Shown here in pieces: positions 1-7,188 of a stretch of DNA of 64,000 nt. Position 1 is the stretch's first letter; every line of letters starts with the position of its first letter. A model generated the notes under the pieces. It ran no database searches. It was given only the letters and a program-made list of their open reading frames with translations, and had not been told where the DNA came from. A program made the translations under genes and the position numbers. This DNA comes from an uncultured Propionivibrio sp. (GTDB lineage: Bacteria > Pseudomonadota > Gammaproteobacteria > Burkholderiales > Rhodocyclaceae): positions 1,054,001-1,118,000 of the forward strand of contig NZ_OY762656.1 in the NCBI RefSeq assembly GCF_963666255.1, written 5' to 3'.

Positions 1-428
1 GTGAGCAGCACGAAGAGCAGCAGACCCGCGGTGACGAGCCCGAGCACGCCGATCACGCGCGCAATCATCGGCTCGGGCAGGCGGCGCGAAAATACCGCGA
101 CAGCGAGCGCCCACAGTCCGAGCATGAAGATCCACAAAAGCAGCGAGCCTTCGTGTCCGCCCCAGACGCCGGCGATGCGATATTGCAACGGCAACTGGCT
201 ATTGGAATGCTGGGCGACGTAGGCGACGGTGAAGTCGTTCTGGATGAAGGCAGTGGTCAGGCAACCGAATGCCACGGCGAGCAGCAGCGCCTGCGTCCAG
301 GCAGCGGGGCGGGCGAAGGCGGTCCAGGCCGGCTGGCCGAGGTGCGCGCCGACCAGCGGCAGGATGCCCTGGGCCAATGCGACGCACAGCGCCAGGATCA
401 GGGCGTAGTGTCCGAGTTCAGGAATCAT
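1..428 (-). CDS. ccmF: cytochrome c biogenesis protein CcmF, N-terminal part
   Basis: CcmF is the large inner-membrane subunit of the heme ligation machinery, which transfers heme from CcmE to apocytochrome c. Only the first 142 codons lie here; the gene runs off the start of the window. The translation begins [15 protein letters not shown] and continues as hydrophobic segments with the [12 protein letters not shown] motif typical of this family. The ATG (complement of 426-428) overlaps the ccmE stop as ATGA, so translation is probably coupled. It is the last visible gene of ccmABCDEF. The tryptophan-rich heme-handling motif further in is outside the window. Identification is firm; completeness cannot be judged. 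Confidence 0.93.
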   Translation of the reverse strand, partial: MIPELGHYALILALCVALAQGILPLVGAHLGQPAWTAFARPAAWTQALLLAVAFGCLTTAFIQNDFTVAYVAQHSNSQLPLQYRIAGVWGGHEGSLLLWIFMLGLWALAVAVFSRRLPEPMIARVIGVLGLVTAGLLLFVLL

Positions 429-892
429 TGTTTCACCGTTTTGGCCGTGGCCTCGATCATGGCCTTGTTGGCCTGGGCGTCGCCGACGGCCTTGGCGGCT
501 TCCGGCGGCATGTAGTTCTCGTCGTGCTTGGCCAGCACCTCGGAGGCGGTGAACAGGCCGTCGTCGCCGAGCTTGCCCTGGGCGACGGCGCCTTTGCCCT
601 CCTTGAAGAGGTCGGGCAGGATGCCCTTGTAGCGGACCGGCATGTCATGGGCCGTGTCGGTCATGACGAAGGCGATGGTGACGCCGTCGGCCTCGCGGCG
701 CAGCGACCCTTCCTTGACCAGCCCGCCGATGCGGAAAGCCTTGCCTTTCGGCGCTTCTCCGGTGGCGACCTGGGTCGGCGAGAAGAAGAAAACGAGGTTG
801 CTGCGGAAGGCGTTCAGGACCAGGGCAGCGACGAGACCAAGAATGACGAGTCCGGCGGCGATGAGCAGCAGGCGTTTATGGCGGGTTTTCAA
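425..892 (-). CDS. ccmE: heme chaperone CcmE
   Basis: CcmE is a periplasmic heme chaperone anchored in the inner membrane. It covalently holds heme received from CcmC and passes it to CcmF. The 155-residue protein has one N-terminal membrane segment (about 8-27), a beta-barrel OB-fold domain, and the heme-binding motif LAKHDENY with the histidine at residue 123. The start is TTG (complement of 890-892), chosen because MKTRHKRL gives the normal family N-terminus and because the codon overlaps the ccmD stop. Both ends overlap neighbouring genes by a few bases, fitting a tightly coupled ccm operon. Confidence 0.96.
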   Translation of the reverse strand: MKTRHKRLLLIAAGLVILGLVAALVLNAFRSNLVFFFSPTQVATGEAPKGKAFRIGGLVKEGSLRREADGVTIAFVMTDTAHDMPVRYKGILPDLFKEGKGAVAQGKLGDDGLFTASEVLAKHDENYMPPEAAKAVGDAQANKAMIEATAKTVKQ

Positions 893-1089
893 TGGCTTTC
901 CTCACGTGAAGCGGGGTCGAGTTTTTCCGCGCGCAGTTGCCGGCGCAGACGGTCGGTCAGTTGCCTGCGACCGCGGACGAGCAGGACCGGTTCCAGAATC
1001 ATGACGAGTGCCATGACGATGAACGATCCCCAGACGTAGAGGCCATGGTTTCCCATGGCGAGAAAATCGGACAGGCTGTTCCAGTACAT
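889..1089 (-). CDS. ccmD: heme exporter protein CcmD
   Basis: CcmD is a small membrane protein that joins CcmABC and helps release heme-loaded CcmE. The product is 66 residues with one hydrophobic segment (about 15-40) followed by a positively charged, Arg-rich tail ([16 protein letters not shown]), the usual CcmD layout. I start at the ATG complementing 1087-1089 ([13 protein letters not shown]). A longer reading frame to 1296 would run deep into ccmC and is rejected. It begins 2 bases after ccmC ends and overlaps the start of ccmE. Identification rests on size, topology and position, since CcmD sequences are poorly conserved. Confidence 0.9.
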   Translation of the reverse strand: MYWNSLSDFLAMGNHGLYVWGSFIVMALVMILEPVLLVRGRRQLTDRLRRQLRAEKLDPASREESH

Positions 1090-1091
1090 GC

Positions 1092-1835
1092 TCACTTCTC
1101 CTGGGCGAGTTCGGCCTTGACCCACTCGGTATGGCGTTCGCGTTCCAGCATGATCTTGCGAACGCGCATCAGCGCGACGGCGATGGCATACATCCAGCAG
1201 GCCAGCGCGCAGAGCAGCATGCCGACGAGCATGACCTTGGCCATCGACGACTTGGCAATATTGACGGTCGAGCCCTGATGCAGCGTGTTCCACCACTTGA
1301 CCGAGAAATAGATGATTGGCACGTTAACGACGCCGACCAGCGCCAGAATCGCACCGGCCTTGTCGGCGCGGCGCGGATCGTCAATCGATGCCTGCAGGGC
1401 GATGAAGCCGACATAGAGGAAGAGCAGGATCAGCTCCGAGGTGAGACGCGCATCCCACACCCACCAGGCGCCCCACATCGGTTTGCCCCAGAGCGCGCCG
1501 GTCCACAGCGAAAGGAAGGCGAACAGCGCGCCGGTCGGCGCCAGCGCCTGCGCCATCATCGCCGACAGGCGGAAGTTGAAGGCGAGTCCGAGCGCTGCCC
1601 AGAACGCCATGACCAGATAGATGAACATCGACATCCACGAGGCCGGCACGTGCAGGAAGATGATGCGGTAGCCCTCGCCCTGCTGCGCGTCTGTCGGCGC
1701 GATCAGGAAGCCAACGGTCAGGCCGGCGATGCCGAACAGCGCGGCAAGCGCCCAGAACCAGGGAATCATTTTGCCGGCGAGCGGATAGAAGGTTTGCGGG
1801 CTCGAAAAATGGTACCAGTTGAAGCCTTTTGACAT
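1092..1835 (-). CDS. ccmC: heme ABC transporter permease CcmC
   Basis: CcmC is the inner-membrane protein that presents heme to CcmE. The 247-residue product has six predicted membrane segments and the tryptophan-rich WGAWWVWDARLTS motif (about residues 121-133) that defines heme-handling proteins of this type. The two external histidines expected to ligate heme are visible at H62 (LHVPASW) and H186 (WWNTLHQGS). Length matches the family. It follows ccmB by 8 bases and precedes ccmD by 2, so it is in the middle of the operon. Confidence 0.97.
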   Translation of the reverse strand: MSKGFNWYHFSSPQTFYPLAGKMIPWFWALAALFGIAGLTVGFLIAPTDAQQGEGYRIIFLHVPASWMSMFIYLVMAFWAALGLAFNFRLSAMMAQALAPTGALFAFLSLWTGALWGKPMWGAWWVWDARLTSELILLFLYVGFIALQASIDDPRRADKAGAILALVGVVNVPIIYFSVKWWNTLHQGSTVNIAKSSMAKVMLVGMLLCALACWMYAIAVALMRVRKIMLERERHTEWVKAELAQEK

Positions 1836-1843
1836 GGGCTGAA

Positions 1844-2509
1844 TTACTCCAAAGCGATGCGCAGTGCGGCTGCGGTGGGCCAGGGGGCGAAAAAGACGCC
1901 GGCCAGCGTCAGCGCGCCGAGCAGCGACAGATGCGCCTGGGCGCCGACGCCGGTGACGGTAGCCTCGACGGCGCCGGCCCCGAATATTAGCACCGGAATA
2001 TATAGCGGCAGAATCAGCAGCGAGAGCAGGACGCCGCCGCCGCGCACACCGAGCGTCAGCGCCGCGCCGATGGCGCCGATGCCGGACAGCGCCGGCGTAC
2101 CGATCAGCAGCGACAGGGTGAGTACCTGCAGGGCCTCGCTCGACAGGTCGAACTGCAGACCGAGCACCGGCGCCAGCAGCGTCAGCGGCAGTCCGGAAAC
2201 GAGCCAGTGCGCGGCGACCTTGCCGAGCACGATGAGACCGAGCGGTTGCGGCGAGAGGGCCAGTTGTTCGAGCGTGCCGTCGCGGTGATCGTCGGCGAAC
2301 AGGCGCGGCAGCGACAGCATCGTTGCCAGCAGGGCGGCGACCCAGAGAATCCCGGGCGCCAGCCGTCGCAGCTGGTCGGGTTCGGGTCCAATGCCGAGCG
2401 GGAAAAGACTGACGACGATGATGAAGAAAAACAGCACCGAAGCGATGTCGGCCTGTCGGCGCATGCCGAGTCGCAGGTCGCGGGCAATCAGCGAGAAGAC
2501 GGCGTTCAT
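1844..2509 (-). CDS. ccmB: heme exporter protein CcmB
   Basis: CcmB is the membrane subunit of the CcmAB ATP-driven complex, which releases holo-CcmE from CcmC/D. The 221-residue protein is strongly hydrophobic with about six membrane spans. It begins MNAVFSLIARDLRLGMRRQ, close to the family N-terminus, and contains the FADDHRDGTLEQLALSP segment typical of CcmB (about residues 71-87). The ATG overlaps the ccmA stop (ATGA), as expected for subunits made in fixed ratio. Confidence 0.96.
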   Translation of the reverse strand: MNAVFSLIARDLRLGMRRQADIASVLFFFIIVVSLFPLGIGPEPDQLRRLAPGILWVAALLATMLSLPRLFADDHRDGTLEQLALSPQPLGLIVLGKVAAHWLVSGLPLTLLAPVLGLQFDLSSEALQVLTLSLLIGTPALSGIGAIGAALTLGVRGGGVLLSLLILPLYIPVLIFGAGAVEATVTGVGAQAHLSLLGALTLAGVFFAPWPTAAALRIALE

Positions 2510-3123
2510 GAGCCGAGCACCAGTTGGCGGACGGTACCAGCCGGAATGTCGACGGGCTGGTGGGTGGTCAGCACGGCCAATCCGCCGCGTTGCAGATGGG
2601 CGCCGATGAGGCCCGCGACGAGTTCGACGGCGGCGGTGTCGAGCGCGACGAAGGGCTCGTCGAGCAGCCAGAGGGCCTTGCGCTCATGCACCAGTCGCGC
2701 CAGCGCGACCCGCCGTTTCTGGCCTTGCGACAGGTAGCGGCAGGCAAGATCGGCGCGTCCGGCGAGGCCCAGGGTTTCCAGCGCGTCGAGGGCGCGGTCC
2801 TCGTCGAGCGGCGTGTCGGCAAGTTTTGCCGAGGCGCGCAGGTTCTCAAGCGGTGTCAATTCTTCCTTGATGGCGTTGAGGTGGCCGAGAAAGCACAGTT
2901 CGCGGCGGTAGTCTTCGCCGAGCCGTCCGATCGTCTCGCCCTTCCAGCGGATCTCGCCGGCTTCAGGCGGCAGGAGTCCGCAGAGCATGCGCAGCAGGCT
3001 GGTCTTGCCGGAGCCGTTCCTGCCCTGCAAATAGAGCAACTCGCCCTCGTCGAGACGAAAAGCGAGATTCCGGAAGAGGCTGCGTTCTCCGCGAACGCAC
3101 TCGAGATGGGAGGCGACGAGCAT
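2506..3123 (-). CDS. ccmA: cytochrome c biogenesis ATP-binding protein CcmA
   Basis: CcmA is the ATPase of the CcmAB complex. At 205 residues it is a minimal ABC domain. Walker A is GRNGSGKTS (34-42), the ABC signature is LSQGQKRRVALARL, and Walker B is ALWLLDEPF. It is the first gene of the ccm operon, transcribed leftward from the 193-base gap that it shares with the divergent histidine kinase gene. ccmB follows with a 4-base overlap. Function and gene order agree, so confidence is high. Confidence 0.97.
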   Translation of the reverse strand: MLVASHLECVRGERSLFRNLAFRLDEGELLYLQGRNGSGKTSLLRMLCGLLPPEAGEIRWKGETIGRLGEDYRRELCFLGHLNAIKEELTPLENLRASAKLADTPLDEDRALDALETLGLAGRADLACRYLSQGQKRRVALARLVHERKALWLLDEPFVALDTAAVELVAGLIGAHLQRGGLAVLTTHQPVDIPAGTVRQLVLGS

Positions 3124-3316
3124 CGTGATGGAAGCGGTACGGCTAAATGGCTATTGTCGGGCAGCGAGTTTAGCCGGGGTTTGACAAGAGTCAAATTCTA
3201 CTGAATTTTATATGCGTGGCGGATTCTGCTGTAATGACGTGACATAAGCGATCCCGATCCGGCGGAGGAGTGCTGCGATCGGGGATGTCTTGACATCGAT
3301 TCTCCGATGAGGGGCC
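3124..3316. promoter_or_regulatory. divergent intergenic region between ccmA and the histidine kinase gene
   Basis: This 193-base gap must hold the promoters of both the leftward ccm operon and the rightward kinase-regulator-cytochrome cluster. It contains a perfect inverted repeat, TTTGAC-AAGA-GTCAAA (3180-3195). On the plus strand the left arm includes a consensus TTGACA (3181-3186), and AATTTT lies 17 bases further on (3204-3209), a weak -10. On the minus strand the same repeat gives TTGACT, but I find no good -10 for it. The repeat could be an operator; this is inference. Confidence 0.4.
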
Positions 3317-5383
3317 GTGATATTCATCCATCGTCAGACGCCGGCTTGGCGGCGCATTTCCTCGGTACGGGCGGTCGTCCTGCTGTCGACTGGCATGATC
3401 GCAGTGCTGGCAATTTCAGCCGCCATGATCCTGTTCGATCTGCGGCAGAAAGAACTTGTCCATGCGCAACAGCAGTCGCTCAGCCTGACCCGGCTGTTGT
3501 CCGAGCAGACGACCCGGGCTTTCGACGGGATTGTCCTGATGATGCGCGGCGTACGCGACCGGATGGATGACGTCTATGGCCAGCGCCAGCCGCTCAACAG
3601 CCTGCCGGTCAGCCTGCTGCTCAAGGTGCGCAGTGCCGGCCTGCCGCAGGTCAAATCGATCTTTCTGGTCGACCGTGACGGCTTCGGTGTGAATTCATCG
3701 CGCGACGACTTCATCCGGCAGCTCCGGATGCAGGATCGTGCTTTCTTCCGCTATTTCGCTGACGGGGGGAGCGACGAAATCTTCATCAGCCGCCCCGAGA
3801 AGGCGCGTGTCGACGGGGAATGGACCTACTATGTCGGCATCGCCTTGCATGACGGCGCTGGCCATTTTCGCGGTGTTCTCGTTTCGGCGGTGAATATCGA
3901 CTATTTCGATTCGCTTTACGGCAGTGTCGGGCTCGACGCGGTCAGCCAGATCGTGCTGTTGAATCAACATGGCGAACTGGCGGCCGGTCAGTTTCGTGGC
4001 GATGAGGCGATGGGTACCGTGTTCGGCAATCGGGGCCTGTTGGCCGGCCTTGCCGGGCACTCCGGCAAGAGCACGATGGAAACCCGCGTCGACGCTGACG
4101 GTGCGCGGCGCTTCGTCGCCTATCGCGCCGTCGCGAACTATCCGTTCTTCGTCGGCGTGGTCGCTGACGAAGCGGTGGCGCTAGCCTCGTGGTGGAGCGT
4201 GGCCAGGCCGATTGCCATCGGTATCGTGATGGTGATCGTTTTCGTCGTCTTCACGACCTGGGTCTTTGCCCGGAATCTGGCCCGCAAGGAGTTGCTCGAA
4301 CTGGCCTTGCTCGAAAGCGGCGAACAGTTGCGCCACATGATCGAGTCGGCGCGCGATGCCATCGTCACGCTCGACGCACAGGGGCGGGTGTTGATGGCCA
4401 ATACGGCGGCCGTCGAACTCCTGGGTATTTCCGCCGAGCAAGCCGTCGGTCGGCGCCTGATCGCCCTGCTCGACGGCAAGATTCCTGCGCGGCAACTCGA
4501 CCGGCTCGCTCGCAGCATGGACCGGAGTCACCCGTTGCCCGGCGTCGAGGGGATTGAGGTCCTCGATCTCAATCGCGACGGGCGGACGCTGTTCGTCGAG
4601 TTGAGCCTCTCCGCCGCCCAGTTCCGGGGCGAGACGCTGCTGACGGCGGTCTTCCGCGATGCCACCGAGCGAAGGCGGGCGGAGCAGCAATTGCGTGATT
4701 CGCACCGGCAGTTGCAGGAGCTGTCGGCCTCGCTGCAACGCGTGCGCGAAGACGAACGCTCTCGCATTGCCCGCGAACTGCACGACGAGTTGGGTCAGTT
4801 GCTGACCGGCATCCGGCTCGAAATTTCCTGGTTGGGCGGACGCCTGATTCCGGAGCAGCGGCAGCTTTCCGAGCGGATCGTCGCCATCAAGGAGCAGATC
4901 GATCAGACGATTGCGTCGGTTCGCCGGATTTCTTCGGAGTTGCGCCCTCTGGTGCTCGATGATCTGGGGCTTGTCGACGCGGCGCACTGGTATATCGATC
5001 AATTTTCCGAGCGCACCGGAATCCAGGTCGAGCGACATTTGCCCGACAGCGACATCACGTGCGATTCGGCGGTGGCGACGGCGCTTTTCCGCATCCTGCA
5101 GGAATCGATGACGAACGTCGCTCGCCACGCCCAGGCTTCGCGTCTCAAGGTCCGGCTCTCGCATGGATCGGGCGAGTGGCGTCTTGATGTCGAGGACGAC
5201 GGCCAGGGTTTTGTATACGATGATGGACAGTGTTGCGGCAACATGGGGCTGGTCGGTATGCGCGAACGCGCGCAAATGCTGGGGGGGTACCTGGAAGTCG
5301 AGAGCGCGTCGGCGCGCGGCACGCGGATTCGCGTGGTGATTCCGGGGGACGGGCAGTCAAGGGACAACGATGGAAAAGCGTAG
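3317..5383 (+). CDS. membrane sensor histidine kinase (Cache-like sensor, PAS, HisKA_3)
   Basis: This 688-residue kinase belongs to the NarX/DegS-like group that pairs with LuxR-type regulators. Membrane segment one is at about 19-42. A periplasmic sensor region of some 240 residues follows, with a Cache-like pattern (SIFLVDRDGFGVNSS, FFRYFADGG, PEKARVDGEWTYY). Membrane segment two is near 295-318, a PAS domain lies at about 335-450, and the dimerisation box ARELHDELGQ has its phospho-accepting histidine at 489. A HATPase domain ends the protein (ESMTNVARHA, DDGQGF, GLVGMRERA). The start is GTG at 3317, just upstream of the first membrane segment. It overlaps the regulator gene by 14 bases. 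The signal sensed is unknown; position suggests control of the cytochrome pair downstream. Confidence 0.93.
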   Translation: MIFIHRQTPAWRRISSVRAVVLLSTGMIAVLAISAAMILFDLRQKELVHAQQQSLSLTRLLSEQTTRAFDGIVLMMRGVRDRMDDVYGQRQPLNSLPVSLLLKVRSAGLPQVKSIFLVDRDGFGVNSSRDDFIRQLRMQDRAFFRYFADGGSDEIFISRPEKARVDGEWTYYVGIALHDGAGHFRGVLVSAVNIDYFDSLYGSVGLDAVSQIVLLNQHGELAAGQFRGDEAMGTVFGNRGLLAGLAGHSGKSTMETRVDADGARRFVAYRAVANYPFFVGVVADEAVALASWWSVARPIAIGIVMVIVFVVFTTWVFARNLARKELLELALLESGEQLRHMIESARDAIVTLDAQGRVLMANTAAVELLGISAEQAVGRRLIALLDGKIPARQLDRLARSMDRSHPLPGVEGIEVLDLNRDGRTLFVELSLSAAQFRGETLLTAVFRDATERRRAEQQLRDSHRQLQELSASLQRVREDERSRIARELHDELGQLLTGIRLEISWLGGRLIPEQRQLSERIVAIKEQIDQTIASVRRISSELRPLVLDDLGLVDAAHWYIDQFSERTGIQVERHLPDSDITCDSAVATALFRILQESMTNVARHAQASRLKVRLSHGSGEWRLDVEDDGQGFVYDDGQCCGNMGLVGMRERAQMLGGYLEVESASARGTRIRVVIPGDGQSRDNDGKA

Positions 5384-6020
5384 AGTGCTGTTGGCGGACG
5401 ATCACGCCATCATCCGTGACGGTGTGCGGCAAATCCTTAGCGATACCGAGGATCTCGAAGTCGCCGGCGAAGCGGCCAACGGAATCGAGGTCATGCAACG
5501 CATTCGCGAAGGCGTCTGGCATGTGCTCGTCCTTGATATCTCGATGCCGGGACGTGGCGGCATCGAGCTGATCCGGATGATCCGCGACGAACGTCACGAT
5601 GTGCCGATCCTCGTCCTCAGCATGCACCAGGAGGAACAGTACGCGGTTCGGGCGCTGAAAGCCGGCGCTCAAGGCTATGTCACCAAGGAAAGCGATGCCG
5701 ACCTGCTGGTGAGTGCGATCCGGAAGGTTGCCAACGGCGGCGTGTTCGTCAGCGACAAGGTTGCCGAATTGATGGTGCGTAGCGGTCAATCTGCCTGTGA
5801 CGTGGCGCCACACCAATTGCTATCCGACCGTGAGTACCAGATTTTCGGCAAGCTCGTGCAAGGACGGGGGCTGAGCGAGATCGCCGCCGAACTGTCGCTC
5901 AGCGTCAAGACGATCAGCACGCACAAGACGCACATTCTGCACAAAATGGGTTTGGCCAATAACGCCGAACTGGTGCGCTACGCGATTGCACGGGGTTTGG
6001 CCGATCCGGGGCAATACTGA
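5370..6020 (+). CDS. two-component response regulator, NarL/LuxR family
   Basis: This is a 216-residue DNA-binding regulator. The receiver domain occupies about 1-120, with acidic pocket residues D10/D11, phospho-acceptor D56 (LVLDISMPG) and a conserved lysine in AQGYVTKESD. The LuxR-type helix-turn-helix is at about 150-210 (LSDREYQIFGKL, ELSLSVKTISTHKTHI). The start overlaps the end of the kinase gene, which makes the two a cognate pair. The nearest downstream targets are the decaheme cytochrome and barrel genes, separated by a gap that holds a 14-base palindrome. That regulatory link is inferred from position only. Confidence 0.95.
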   Translation: MEKRRVLLADDHAIIRDGVRQILSDTEDLEVAGEAANGIEVMQRIREGVWHVLVLDISMPGRGGIELIRMIRDERHDVPILVLSMHQEEQYAVRALKAGAQGYVTKESDADLLVSAIRKVANGGVFVSDKVAELMVRSGQSACDVAPHQLLSDREYQIFGKLVQGRGLSEIAAELSLSVKTISTHKTHILHKMGLANNAELVRYAIARGLADPGQY

Positions 6021-6192
6021 TGCAAAGGTCGGTATTCGAGAGGGCATAGGAATTTTCCTAGGCCGGTTTTAATCCAATGCCGATATTGTGGTCATTCACC
6101 TTTATTTACACTCCTTGACATCTTTGCATTAGAAGAAAGATCGCCCGGACTGCGCCTTGAAGCAGCTCACGGTCGATGCTCAAGGAGGCGTT
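6021..6192 (+). promoter_or_regulatory. regulatory gap upstream of the decaheme cytochrome gene
   Basis: The gap of 172 bases contains a palindrome, TAGGAA-TT-TTCCTA (6047-6060), and a consensus TTGACA (6115-6120). No convincing -10 lies 16-18 bases after that hexamer, so the promoter may need an activator. A strong ribosome binding site, AAGGAGG (6182-6188), sits just before the ATG at 6193. The palindrome is the best candidate binding site for the response regulator encoded immediately upstream. Confidence 0.45.
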
Positions 6193-7170
6193 ATGGGAAT
6201 ACCGAAGCTGTTTTTGGGATTGACGGTGGCGTTGGGTATCGCTGCTGTCAGCCTGGCCACACCGGCGTTTTCGGCCGAGCCGGCCAATGATCTGGTGCTT
6301 AAGGGGGATGCCCGCTGTACCGGTTGTCATGACGAGTCGGACGATGCCGGCCCAAACATGATCGACCTGCATCCGTCGGTGCTCTCGATCGGCAAGACCA
6401 AGCACGGGACGCGTGCCGATGGCCGGACGCCGACCTGTACCGATTGCCACGGTGACAGCGACAAGCACGTCAAGCATCGTGGCAGCGGTACGCCGCCGAA
6501 GACCGATATCACTTTCGACAAGAAGAGCAAAACCGACGCGACGAGCAAGAACGAGGTCTGTCTCACCTGTCACCAGGGCAGCAAGCGGATCGGTTGGCAG
6601 GGTAGCAAGCATGGTTTAAACGACGTCGCTTGTACCTCTTGCCACCAGGTGCATGCCAAGAATGACAAAGTGATGGGCAAATTCACTCAGATCGAGGTGT
6701 GCTCGACCTGCCACAAGGAGCAGCGCACTCAGGTCACCAAGCCCTCGCACCACCCGATCGTCGAAGGCAAGATGAACTGCGCCTCGTGCCATAACGTGCA
6801 CAGCGATACGCCGAAGCAACTCGTCAAAGACAGCACCAACGACACCTGCTACACCTGCCACATGGAGAAGCGCGGCCCCTTCGTGCATAACCATCAGCCG
6901 GTGACCGAAGACTGCGGCATCTGCCACCAGCCGCACGGGACTTCGATTTCGGGGATGCTCAAGTCGCGCGCGCCGTTCCTGTGTCAGGAATGCCATGACG
7001 GGCAGCAGACAGGTGCTCATATACAGCAGGCGGCTGCGTTGCCCTCGGGGCGTACGACGAGTATTGGTTCTCTCGGGACCGTCGCCCGTGGTTGTCTGAA
7101 TTGCCATACCAATATTCACGGCGGCAACAGCACATTCAACAGCTCGAACTCGCGTGATTTCCGTCGTTGA
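6193..7170 (+). CDS. periplasmic decaheme c-type cytochrome, MtrA/MtoA (DmsE) family
   Basis: The protein would carry electrons across the periplasm and into an outer-membrane barrel during extracellular electron transfer. I count exactly ten CXXCH motifs: CTGCH, CTDCH, CLTCH, CTSCH, CSTCH, CASCH, CYTCH, CGICH, CQECH and CLNCH. The 325-residue length matches MtrA/MtoA. I place the start at ATG 6193, behind AAGGAGG, rather than 12 codons upstream; this gives a normal signal peptide ending AFSA before EPANDL. The barrel gene follows after 18 bases. Members of this family act in Fe(III) reduction (MtrA), Fe(II) oxidation (MtoA, PioA) or DMSO reduction (DmsE). Sequence alone does not settle the direction of electron flow here. 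Confidence 0.95.
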   Translation: MGIPKLFLGLTVALGIAAVSLATPAFSAEPANDLVLKGDARCTGCHDESDDAGPNMIDLHPSVLSIGKTKHGTRADGRTPTCTDCHGDSDKHVKHRGSGTPPKTDITFDKKSKTDATSKNEVCLTCHQGSKRIGWQGSKHGLNDVACTSCHQVHAKNDKVMGKFTQIEVCSTCHKEQRTQVTKPSHHPIVEGKMNCASCHNVHSDTPKQLVKDSTNDTCYTCHMEKRGPFVHNHQPVTEDCGICHQPHGTSISGMLKSRAPFLCQECHDGQQTGAHIQQAAALPSGRTTSIGSLGTVARGCLNCHTNIHGGNSTFNSSNSRDFRR

Positions 7171-7188
7171 TTGAGGAGCGCATGAATC

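Noticed and set aside
3291-3296. TTGACA just before the kinase gene as a -35
   Set aside because: It is only about 20 bases from the start codon, leaving no room for a -10 and leader.
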